Origin: an uncultured Clostridia bacterium | GTDB taxonomy: Bacteria; Bacillota; Clostridia; TANB77; CAG-508 | Direction: 5' to 3' | Length of the DNA stretch: 36,023 nt | Assembly (NCBI GenBank): GCA_947631315.1 | Contig: CANRLA010000002.1 | Coordinates: 1-36,023 of the forward strand | In this document: piece after piece, positions 17,201 to 24,743 of the stretch | Layout of the letters: every line of letters begins with the position of its first letter | Position numbering within the stretch: position 1 is the stretch's first letter | Made by a program: the position numbers and the translations under genes | Notes under the pieces: model-generated | Database searches by the model: none | What the model saw: only the letters and a program-made list of their open reading frames with translations | Told to the model about the DNA's origin: nothing

Positions 17201-17211
17201 ATAAATTAATA

Positions 17212-17382
17212 TTAATTTTTCTCTGGTGCTCCTACTGGACAAACTCCAGCACATGTTCCACATTCGATGCACTTTTCAGGGTCAATTACATATTTGCTAT
17301 CACCTTCTGCAATACAGCTAACTGGACAAGATGCAGCACATGCTCCGCATTGTACACATTTATCTGAGATTTTGAATGCCAT
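17212..17382 (-). CDS. 2[4Fe-4S] ferredoxin
   Basis: This 56-residue protein has two cluster-binding motifs, CVQCGACAASCP (residues 9-20) and CIECGTCAGVCP (38-49). It matches the length and layout of clostridial bacterial-type ferredoxins, cytosolic low-potential electron carriers. The ribosome binding site is AAGGAAGGTGG, nine bases before ATG. It lies alone between ricT and the SPFH gene and is probably transcribed on its own, ending at the hairpin downstream. Confidence 0.93.
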   Translation of the reverse strand: MAFKISDKCVQCGACAASCPVSCIAEGDSKYVIDPEKCIECGTCAGVCPVGAPEKN

Positions 17383-17499
17383 TTATATCACCACCTTCCT
17401 TACTCCTACTAAATTTATTTTTATATTGTATTCATATTTTTATATTAAATTGTACATTTTTTCTTGGTATTATTTCAATGCATTTATGACTCGATTTAC

Positions 17500-18429
17500 T
17501 TATATTTCATCATTACTTGCATTCTTCTTATCATATTTATCTAATTGCTCTATTTTTTCTAATTCTTTTAATTCTTCTGGATCAATTTCTTCATCGTTTT
17601 TAATTGCCCTTTTACTGTCTTTAATTACCTTTATCTCATTTGCGTTAAACTTTTTAAAATAAACATTTTCTTCTTCATCTTTAAATTTCACTTTTACCAT
17701 TTCTTTTAGGACTTCAACAGTTTCTACTGTTCCTTCACCCTCATCTGTCATGACTATAGCTCCTGGATGTGGAAGTTTTTTCCTTTTGTCTTCATAAACA
17801 TTTTCCTCATATTTTAAACAACACATTAATCTTCCACAACTTCCTGTAATTTTAGATGTATTTAAAGATAAATTTTGCTCTTTTGCCATTTTTATTGAAA
17901 CTGAATCAAACTCATTTAAAAATGAACAACAGCAAAGTTCTCTTCCGCAAATACCATTTCCTCCTAATCTTTTGATTTGGTCTCTAACACCTATTTGCCT
18001 TAATTCTATTCTTGTTTTATAAATAGCTGCTAAATCTTTTACTAAATCTCTAAAATCAATTCTTCCTTCCGCAATAAAGTAAAATATAAGCTTAGAATTA
18101 TCAAATAAATATCTTGCTTCAACCAGTTCCATTTCTAAGCCATGCTCTCTTATCTTTTTCTTGCAATTTTCTAAGGCTTCCTTTTCTTTTTCTTCATTTT
18201 TTCTTTGATGTTTTAAATCTTCTTTATCTGCAATTTTAATTACATTCTTTAAATCGTTTTTGATTTTTGATTCATCTACTAATTTATTGACTATTGAAAC
18301 AGTGCCCAGTTCTTTTCCCATACTAGTTTCAACTATTACACTGTCACCTAATTTAGGTTCAAATTCACCTGGGTCAAAAAAATATATCTTGCTTGGCTTT
18401 TTAAACCTAACTCCTATAACTTTTTTCAT
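17500..18429 (-). CDS. ricT: PSP1-domain protein RicT (YaaT)
   Basis: The 309-residue product carries the PSP1 domain with its cysteine signature (GNGICGRELCCCSF and GSCGRLMCCLKYE), typical of RicT/YaaT. In Bacillus this protein joins RicA and RicF in an Fe-S-containing complex that adjusts RNase Y action and affects sporulation and competence. The gene overlaps the 3' end of holB by 23 bases, with GGGAGG as ribosome binding site. The holB-ricT order is conserved in Bacillota. The C-terminus ends in an acidic, charged tail (EEIDPEELKELEKIEQ). Confidence 0.92.
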   Translation of the reverse strand: MKKVIGVRFKKPSKIYFFDPGEFEPKLGDSVIVETSMGKELGTVSIVNKLVDESKIKNDLKNVIKIADKEDLKHQRKNEEKEKEALENCKKKIREHGLEMELVEARYLFDNSKLIFYFIAEGRIDFRDLVKDLAAIYKTRIELRQIGVRDQIKRLGGNGICGRELCCCSFLNEFDSVSIKMAKEQNLSLNTSKITGSCGRLMCCLKYEENVYEDKRKKLPHPGAIVMTDEGEGTVETVEVLKEMVKVKFKDEEENVYFKKFNANEIKVIKDSKRAIKNDEEIDPEELKELEKIEQLDKYDKKNASNDEI

Positions 18430-19384
18430 TAAATTCCTCCCATATATGCATTAATAAATAATCAATACACATATCATAATTATTGTTTGACATTAATTTT
18501 TGCTTAGTTTTCTCCACTATTTCAACAAGATTTATCCACTTTTTTTCAAAGAAAATGACATTCATATATTCTAACATATTCATTATATCATCTTTATTGC
18601 TGTAAAGCAACTCACTTTTATTAAACAATTCCTCTAATGTACATTTCTTTGCAATTAAATCTACTATATAATTTAATTGCTTATATTGTTCTTGCTTTTC
18701 TTCTATATTTTTAGAATTTTCAAGACTGCCCTCTAGTATTTTAACAAAATCATCTGATAAATTTGGTATAATGGCTTTAATTTCATTATCTGAAAGTGCA
18801 TTGAACTTTACTAAAATGCATCTAGATTTTATAGTAGATAATATCTTACTTTCATTTGAGACAATTAGTATTATAACTGCATATCTTGGCGGTTCTTCTA
18901 AAGTTTTTAGCAAACAATTTTGGCTCTCTTCATTCATCAAATCTGCGTCATCTATAACATAAACTTTTCTATTTGATACTATTGGCTTTTCTGCTATTTT
19001 TTCTTGCATTTTTCTAATTTGCTCTACTTTTAAAGTTTTTCCATCCGGAAAAATCTCTGAATAATCAGGATTAGAACCCGTTTCAAACTTAATGCATGAT
19101 TCGCAATCAGAACCTGCTTCTACTTTGTTATACAATTCCGAAACAGCACTATTTTCATCTTTTATTAATTTTTTAACAGTATTCTCCTTATCTGATGCTA
19201 CACTATTTTCTAAATTCAAGCACATTATTTTTTTAGCAAATTCTCTTGCAAAAAGCTTTTTTCCAATGCTTGATTTTCCAATGAACATGTAGCTATGTGA
19301 AATATTATTATTTTCTACAGATGTTTTTAGATATTCTTTAACTTTTTCATTTCCAACTATATTATTAAACAAGCTTTCCTCCAT
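18407..19384 (-). CDS. holB: DNA polymerase III delta prime subunit
   Basis: A clamp-loader ATPase-fold protein of 325 residues. Visible are NNIVGNEKVKEYLK at the start, the P-loop-like FIGKSSIGKKLFAREFA (about 34-50), the sensor stretch VYVIDDADLMNEESQNCLLKTLEEPP, and SRCILVKF. A Cys-containing segment (CESCIKFETGSNPDY) matches the zinc site of the family. It helps load the sliding clamp during replication. The start is two bases after the lepB stop; the ribosome binding site is weak, so translation is probably coupled. Confidence 0.92.
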   Translation of the reverse strand: MEESLFNNIVGNEKVKEYLKTSVENNNISHSYMFIGKSSIGKKLFAREFAKKIMCLNLENSVASDKENTVKKLIKDENSAVSELYNKVEAGSDCESCIKFETGSNPDYSEIFPDGKTLKVEQIRKMQEKIAEKPIVSNRKVYVIDDADLMNEESQNCLLKTLEEPPRYAVIILIVSNESKILSTIKSRCILVKFNALSDNEIKAIIPNLSDDFVKILEGSLENSKNIEEKQEQYKQLNYIVDLIAKKCTLEELFNKSELLYSNKDDIMNMLEYMNVIFFEKKWINLVEIVEKTKQKLMSNNNYDMCIDYLLMHIWEEFNEKSYRS

Positions 19385-19386
19385 TT

Positions 19387-20190
19387 TTATTTTACTTTTC
19401 CAAATTTATTAAATGGGAAAAATCTTAACACTACTTTACTTTCTATTTTTTCAAGTGGAACACAACCAAATTCTCTACAATCTGTTGAGTTTTCTCTATT
19501 ATCTCCCATAGCAAAAACACAATTTTCCGGAACAACAAAATCATAATATGGACCTGTCGCTGGTGTTTTTACACTAGGATTTAAGTAATCTTCTTTAAGT
19601 TCTTCTCCATTTATATAAACTTTATCGTCTTTTATCTCAACATGTTCGCCTGGAAGTCCTATTACTCTTTTTATATAACTTGTTTTATTAATCTCTAAAA
19701 CATAATAAACAAATTTATTCCACCAACCCTGTGGCTCATTTTCATATTTAGCAACTGGATTCTCCATATCAATTTCTGATAAATCAGTATTTTTGGTTGG
19801 TTCTTCAAATGTAATAATATCCCCCCTATTAGGAAGTTTTTTTAATGTTTTATTTATTCTACTTAAAATAAGTCTATCTGATTGCTCAAGAGTTGGATAC
19901 ATAGAACTCATCTTTACTACTGTAGGAGTTCCAATATAATATTTTATAAGTATGGCCAAAACTATTGCAATTACAATACAATATATCCATTCTATAATAT
20001 CCTTAGCTCTAGCACTTAAAACAATTGCACTCTTTTTTGCATTGTCTTGTGTTTTATTTTTATCAATGCTTTCATTTTCTTGTTGTTTATCACTATTTTG
20101 ATTGTCTATATTATTTGTATTTCTTGCTTCTTCACTATTTGCATTTTGTTTTTCTGCACTCTTGTCATTCTTTTTTTTCTCGTCATCCAT
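19387..20190 (-). CDS. lepB: type I signal peptidase
   Basis: This membrane-bound serine protease removes signal peptides from exported proteins. The 267-residue product has an unusually long, Asn/Gln/Lys-rich cytosolic N-terminus of about 60 residues, then one membrane helix (IIEWIYCIVIAIVLAILI). It has the catalytic-serine motif KMSSMYPTL, the catalytic-lysine region YIKRVIGLPGE, and the C-terminal MGDNRENSTDCREFG box. I chose the ATG at 20190, which has AAAGGAGAAAG six bases upstream; the frame extends to 20235 without a ribosome binding site. It lies between walK and holB in one apparent operon. Confidence 0.93.
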   Translation of the reverse strand: MDDEKKKNDKSAEKQNANSEEARNTNNIDNQNSDKQQENESIDKNKTQDNAKKSAIVLSARAKDIIEWIYCIVIAIVLAILIKYYIGTPTVVKMSSMYPTLEQSDRLILSRINKTLKKLPNRGDIITFEEPTKNTDLSEIDMENPVAKYENEPQGWWNKFVYYVLEINKTSYIKRVIGLPGEHVEIKDDKVYINGEELKEDYLNPSVKTPATGPYYDFVVPENCVFAMGDNRENSTDCREFGCVPLEKIESKVVLRFFPFNKFGKVK

Positions 20191-20206
20191 TATACTTTCT
20201 CCTTTA

Positions 20207-21541
20207 TTATTTTTTGACTGGAATTCTAATAACAACTTCTGTACCTTTTCCTAGCGTACTCTTTATATTTATATTTCCCTTATTTTGTTCAATTATTTCT
20301 TTTGCTATTGAAAGACCTAAACCTGTTCCTCCCAGTTCTCTTGATCTTGCTTTATCAACTCTATAAAATCTTTCAAATATCTTATCTATATCCTCTTTTG
20401 GAATACCCATTCCACTATCTTTTATTTTAACATAAGCATCATTATGGACATAACCAACATATATAGATATCTTTCCCCCATTTGGTGTATATTTAACACT
20501 ATTACTAATTATATTTATAATAACTTTTTCTATTCCATCTTTGTCAGCAAGAACCGGTGGAACATCAGCTGTTACAAAACATTCCATATCTTGATTTTTC
20601 TTACGAACTTCTATTTCAAATTTTTCACTGCACTTTTTAGTAAGCTCTCCTAAGTCAAATTCAACTACATTATTCTTATTAATCTTGTTATCATATCTAG
20701 ATAAAGTAAGTAAATCTTTTACTAACTTTTCCATTCTTTCGGCATTATCATATATTATACCCAAAAAATGCTTTTCGGTTTCTTCATCACAATTGCCTTC
20801 CAATAATGTTTCTGAAAATCCCTTTATAGAAGTTAATGGCGTTTTTAGCTCATGAGAAACATCTGCAACAAATTCTTTTCTCATATCATCTAGCTTAACA
20901 TGTTCTGTAATATCTTGTACAACTACCATAACACCAGTTGGTCTATTAATCTCATCTTTAAATGGCACAAAAAATAAATTCATTGCACCTGATTTTGTAT
21001 CTATTTTTGTTTCTGATGACGTCCAATCCTCAAGATATATTATTTTTTCCATGTTTATATCTTCATATTTAGAAAATATTTTCTCAAAAGTTTTGTCAGA
21101 TTCTCGTAATTCTAACATCTGCATTGCAGCTGGGTTTATGTATATCACTTTTCCGTTCATATCAAAGGCTATGACACCATCTGTCATGTGTTTTAATATT
21201 GTATCAGTCTGCCTTTTTTGATTGTTTGCCTCTATTAATTTAAATCTTAAATCTGAAATTAACTTTTCTATTTCACCATTGCTCTTATTAGTTATATCAA
21301 TATCATCATATAAAACTGTTCCCTTAAGCATTCTAGACATTGGTGTAACAATTTTGGCTGTAGTAAAAATAGCCAAAGCAATACATGAAATTGCAAGTAT
21401 TGCTAAGGCTATCATTATTGCTAATATAATTTTTGTGTCTACTAAATTAAAATATCCAACAAAAAATGCTCCAAGTGCAATAATAACAATACTACTAATA
21501 ATGAAGAAAGAAAGTATCAATTTTAGCCAATAATTCTTCAT
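20207..21541 (-). CDS. walK: WalK/PhoR-type sensor histidine kinase
   Basis: The 444-residue kinase has two membrane helices in the first 65 residues separated by only about ten residues, so it has no real extracellular sensor. A PAS domain follows (about 105-215; DGVIAFDMNGKVIYINPAA). The HisKA box is FVADVSHELKTPLTS, and the ATPase domain shows NIISNSVKYTPNGG, DSGMGIPKEDIDKIFERFYR and GGTGLGLSIAKEI. It should phosphorylate the response regulator encoded 13 bases upstream. The WalK and PhoR subfamilies are hard to separate by eye, so the symbol is tentative. Ribosome binding site GTGGAGG. Confidence 0.85.
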   Translation of the reverse strand: MKNYWLKLILSFFIISSIVIIALGAFFVGYFNLVDTKIILAIMIALAILAISCIALAIFTTAKIVTPMSRMLKGTVLYDDIDITNKSNGEIEKLISDLRFKLIEANNQKRQTDTILKHMTDGVIAFDMNGKVIYINPAAMQMLELRESDKTFEKIFSKYEDINMEKIIYLEDWTSSETKIDTKSGAMNLFFVPFKDEINRPTGVMVVVQDITEHVKLDDMRKEFVADVSHELKTPLTSIKGFSETLLEGNCDEETEKHFLGIIYDNAERMEKLVKDLLTLSRYDNKINKNNVVEFDLGELTKKCSEKFEIEVRKKNQDMECFVTADVPPVLADKDGIEKVIINIISNSVKYTPNGGKISIYVGYVHNDAYVKIKDSGMGIPKEDIDKIFERFYRVDKARSRELGGTGLGLSIAKEIIEQNKGNINIKSTLGKGTEVVIRIPVKK

Positions 21542-21554
21542 TTAATCCTCCACA

Positions 21555-22292
21555 CTATTTGCTAGCTATATAATATCCTATACCTCTTTTAGTTACTAGT
21601 ATTTTAGGGTTAGCTGTATTTTTTTCTATTTTTTCTCTAATTCTTCTTACTGTAACATCAACTGTTCTAATATCTCCAAAATATTCATATCCCCAAACTT
21701 TCTCTAATAATGACTCTCTAGTAACAACTTGTCCTGGTTTTTGTGCTAAGAATTTTAAAACTTCAAATTCTCTTCTTGTTAAGTCAGAAATTACTTGTCC
21801 TCTAACATTAACTTCAAATTTATCTAAATCAAGTGATAGTGAACCTACTGTAAGTATATTACCTTTATTATATCCAGTATTTCCATCTTGCTCAGATTTT
21901 CTAAGGTTCGCTTTAATTCTTGCAATAAGTTCTCTTGTACTAAAAGGTTTTGTTATATAGTCATCTGCCCCTATTTCTAATCCAAGAATTTTATCTATTT
22001 CTTCTCCTCTTGCAGAAAGCATTATTACTGGTATATTAATCTGTTCTTGTCTAATTCTTCTGCAAACTGAAAGTCCATCCATCTTTGGAAGCATTACATC
22101 TAATAAAACTAAATCAGGTTTTTCATTCATAACTTTTTGAAAACCTTCTTCTCCATCTAATGCAGAAATAAAATTATATCCTTCTTTTTCAATATTAAAT
22201 TTTAGCAAATCTATTATTGAGCCTTCATCATCTACAGCTAATATAGTCTTTTTATCTTCATCATAAGTATTACCTACTTGATTATTATCCAT
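21555..22292 (-). CDS. walR: OmpR-family response regulator (WalR/PhoP-type)
   Basis: A 245-residue regulator. The receiver domain has the acidic pair DD at 21-22, the phospho-acceptor Asp65 in LLDVMLPK, and Lys in YITKPF. The winged-helix DNA-binding domain shows LTRREFEVLKFLAQKPGQVV and DVTVRRIREKIE. The first 14 residues are an extra hydrophilic leader. It heads the walR-walK-lepB-holB-ricT run. In low-G+C Gram-positives WalR controls cell-wall turnover genes, often essentially. The PhoP subfamily is the alternative. AGGAAGG precedes the start and a promoter is visible upstream. Confidence 0.88.
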   Translation of the reverse strand: MDNNQVGNTYDEDKKTILAVDDEGSIIDLLKFNIEKEGYNFISALDGEEGFQKVMNEKPDLVLLDVMLPKMDGLSVCRRIRQEQINIPVIMLSARGEEIDKILGLEIGADDYITKPFSTRELIARIKANLRKSEQDGNTGYNKGNILTVGSLSLDLDKFEVNVRGQVISDLTRREFEVLKFLAQKPGQVVTRESLLEKVWGYEYFGDIRTVDVTVRRIREKIEKNTANPKILVTKRGIGYYIASK

Positions 22293-22327
22293 AGCCTATC
22301 CTTCCTATATAACTAGATTTACTAATA

Positions 22328-22356
22328 CTTATATCATACAAAAATACATTTTTCAA
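22328..22356 (-). promoter_or_regulatory. predicted sigma-A promoter of the walRK operon
   Basis: TTGAAA (22356-22351), 17 bases, then TATAAG (22333-22328) on the minus strand, about 35 bases upstream of the walR start. It lies downstream of the G+C-rich element, so the operon is independent of the glucan synthase gene. Confidence 0.55.
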
Positions 22357-22383
22357 TAAAAAATTTAAAAATATTGATAAAAT

Positions 22384-22501
22384 AATAAAATATTGTAAAT
22401 TCGGGAGTGGCGCGTAGCGATCAAAGGCGAAGCCTGCGAATGGAGCAACAACCTTTAGGTTGGGTGCGACAACAAGCCACAGAGAATTACAATATTTTAT
22501 T
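22384..22501. repeat. G+C-rich palindromic intergenic element with AT-rich terminal inverted repeats
   Basis: About 80 bases with more than half G+C sit inside very AT-rich flanks. The outer arms pair over about 18 bases with one bulged base (AATAAAATATTGTAA on the left, its complement on the right). Inside, GTGGC (22407-22411) pairs with GCCAC (22476-22480). Further in are the small hairpins GGCGAAGCC (22426-22434) and CAACCTTTAGGTTG (22448-22461). The whole can fold into a branched structure. It lies just beyond the glucan synthase stop and can end that transcript, since a U-rich run follows on the minus strand. The composition suggests an inserted repeat (MITE- or REP-like) or a structured RNA. 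No second copy was noticed in the window. Confidence 0.6.
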
Positions 22502-22505
22502 TATT

Positions 22506-24743
22506 TTAAACATAGTATCTATTTATAGTATATTTTCCTTTTTTCTCTAATATTATTTCTTCTACATTTTTGCCGTCTAATATAGTTGCATTTTTACTAT
22601 TTTTTGTATATTTTATCAAGTATTCTGCATCATAATACTTTATTTTTACTTCGAAATTTTTCCATTCTTCAGGAACGCATGGTTCTATTCTCATTACTCC
22701 ATGATGAATTTTTATTCCTAATATATATTCCACCTGTGTTTTGTAAAGCAAGCTACTTGAACCTGTGTACCATGTCCAACCTCCTCGTCCTGCCAAATGT
22801 CCACTAGAACATATATCTGCTTCTACTACATATGGTTCTACTTTATATTTATCAGCACTTTCAATATTTAAAGAATGTTCAATAGGATTTATTTTTTTAT
22901 ATATACTAAATGCCTTTTCATTAAATTTTAATAATATTTCTGCAATTAACAGCCAAACAGCAGCATGTGTGTATTGACCACCATTTTCTCTTAATCCTTT
23001 TGCATAAGATGTGATATAACCTAGATTTCTTTTTTCTAATGCTGGTGTTAATAGTCTTATCAAATTATTTTCATTATCTACTAGATAATTTTCTGCACTT
23101 TCTAAACTTATATATTTTTTATCATTATCTCCGCAATTTGATATTATTGACCAACTTTGAGCAATACTATCTATTTTACATTCTTCTTCTTTTATTGTTC
23201 CTACTTCTCTACCATCATCATCAAATGCTCTCTTGTACCATCTTCCGTCCCAAGCATTTTCATTTAATGCTTTTTTTAAATTCTGTATATTCGTTGTAAA
23301 ACTTTCTTTTATTTCATCATAATTTAAATTATTAATATTTTGTATAAATTCTGCATTTGCATCCTTTCTTTCATTATTATCATTTATCGCTATTGCCATA
23401 TCTTTACTTATAGTTTGATGTTTTGCAAATTTTGCTTCATACTCAACTAATGGCATAAATCTATTTAAAATATCATATAGGAAAAATCCAAGCCATACAC
23501 TTTCTCCAATCCCTTTTGCTCCTATTTTATTCATTCCATCATTCCAGTCTCCTGATTTCATTAATGGAAGGCCATTTTTTCCAAATTTTGATGCTCTTTC
23601 TATCGCTCTTATACAGTGCTCAAAAATCGTCCCGTTTTCTTCATATTCATTATAAATACCTACTCTATCTTCTTCATTTTCTTTTAATTCTTCTGCCTTT
23701 ACATATTTTTCCTTTTCATTTAAAATGCTATAGTCTCCTGTAAAATCAACATATTCAATAACTGCATAAGGTAGCCACAAAAGGTCATCTGAGAACCTTG
23801 ATCTCATACCTAATTTAGAATCTTCATGCCACCAATGTTCTACATCTCCTTGTGTAAATTGATGTCTTGCACACATTAAAATTTGATTTTTTAAATAATT
23901 AATATCTACATATTTCATTCCTATGCTATCTTGAAGTTGGTCTCTAAAACCATATCCTCCACTTGCTTGATAAAATCCGCTTCTTGCATTTATTCTTGAT
24001 ACCAAAGTTTGATAAACCAGCCAATTATTTTGCAAAAAATCAAATGACTTTGTAGGAGTGTTTGACCAAACCTTACTCGTTTCTTCTCTCCAATATTTTT
24101 TAGTATTTTCCAGTTCTTCTTTATAATTTGCTATATATTTCGTAGCTTTATCCAAACATTCTTCTTCACTTTCCTCACACCCAATAATAAATACAATTTC
24201 TTTTTCTTCATCTTTCTTTAAATTAATTTTTATTTCGTTTTTTTCATTTATTTTTTCGCTACTTGTTACATAAGCATAGCCTGAGTTGGTTTTTATATTT
24301 TTGTATAAGTTCATATTTAAACTCTCTTTAAACACATTTACTACAAACCTTTTATCGTCATAATTTTCACCCATCTGCAAATCTAAATCATATTTTATTT
24401 TTAACCCAATATCTTCATTTGTATTATTTTTGATTTTGATAATGCTAACTTTTAAGCTATCTTGAGTTGGTACATACTGCGTACATTCTTGATAAATTTC
24501 ATTTTTTAAATAATATTTAGCATATCCTAATCCAAAACAAGTAACATATTTCTCCTTACTTTGACTATCATCAAAAGTAAGATTCCAAGTATTTTTTAAG
24601 TTTTTTCGTTTTCTTGCAGAATTACTTTTACTATACTTATATAAGCTTAAGATAAATTTTTCAGATTGTTTATCCATATAGCTATCATTTGAAAAATATG
24701 TTATCCTATTTGTTCTGCTATTTTTGTACCATATAAATCCTCC
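22506..24743 (-). CDS. glucan synthase part 3: C-terminal GH94 catalytic region
   Basis: This frame supplies residues 1916-2660. It begins GGFIWYKNSRTNRITYF, the expected continuation of part 2, and contains the GH94 core: RDQLQDSIGM, HQFTQGDVEHWWHE, SGDWNDGMNKIG (the aspartate in WNDG is the family's general acid position), QYTHAAVWLL and GRGGWTWYTGSS. An internal ATG at 24677 could start a shorter open frame, but the preceding 22 codons are plainly homologous and it has no good ribosome binding site. Confidence 0.85.
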   Translation of the reverse strand, partial: GGFIWYKNSRTNRITYFSNDSYMDKQSEKFILSLYKYSKSNSARKRKNLKNTWNLTFDDSQSKEKYVTCFGLGYAKYYLKNEIYQECTQYVPTQDSLKVSIIKIKNNTNEDIGLKIKYDLDLQMGENYDDKRFVVNVFKESLNMNLYKNIKTNSGYAYVTSSEKINEKNEIKINLKKDEEKEIVFIIGCEESEEECLDKATKYIANYKEELENTKKYWREETSKVWSNTPTKSFDFLQNNWLVYQTLVSRINARSGFYQASGGYGFRDQLQDSIGMKYVDINYLKNQILMCARHQFTQGDVEHWWHEDSKLGMRSRFSDDLLWLPYAVIEYVDFTGDYSILNEKEKYVKAEELKENEEDRVGIYNEYEENGTIFEHCIRAIERASKFGKNGLPLMKSGDWNDGMNKIGAKGIGESVWLGFFLYDILNRFMPLVEYEAKFAKHQTISKDMAIAINDNNERKDANAEFIQNINNLNYDEIKESFTTNIQNLKKALNENAWDGRWYKRAFDDDGREVGTIKEEECKIDSIAQSWSIISNCGDNDKKYISLESAENYLVDNENNLIRLLTPALEKRNLGYITSYAKGLRENGGQYTHAAVWLLIAEILLKFNEKAFSIYKKINPIEHSLNIESADKYKVEPYVVEADICSSGHLAGRGGWTWYTGSSSLLYKTQVEYILGIKIHHGVMRIEPCVPEEWKNFEVKIKYYDAEYLIKYTKNSKNATILDGKNVEEIILEKKGKYTINRYYV

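Noticed and set aside
16110..17210. Intact tRNA-fMet or second attachment repeat at the right edge of the defence island
   Set aside because: I looked around the island boundary and elsewhere for the CCCCGC-type acceptor and TTATGAG anticodon strings and did not find a second copy.
22506..24677. Separate GH94 phosphorylase gene starting at 24677
   Set aside because: The 22 codons before that ATG are homologous and in frame with it, and they join directly to the CGG site, so it is the C-terminal part of the same gene.
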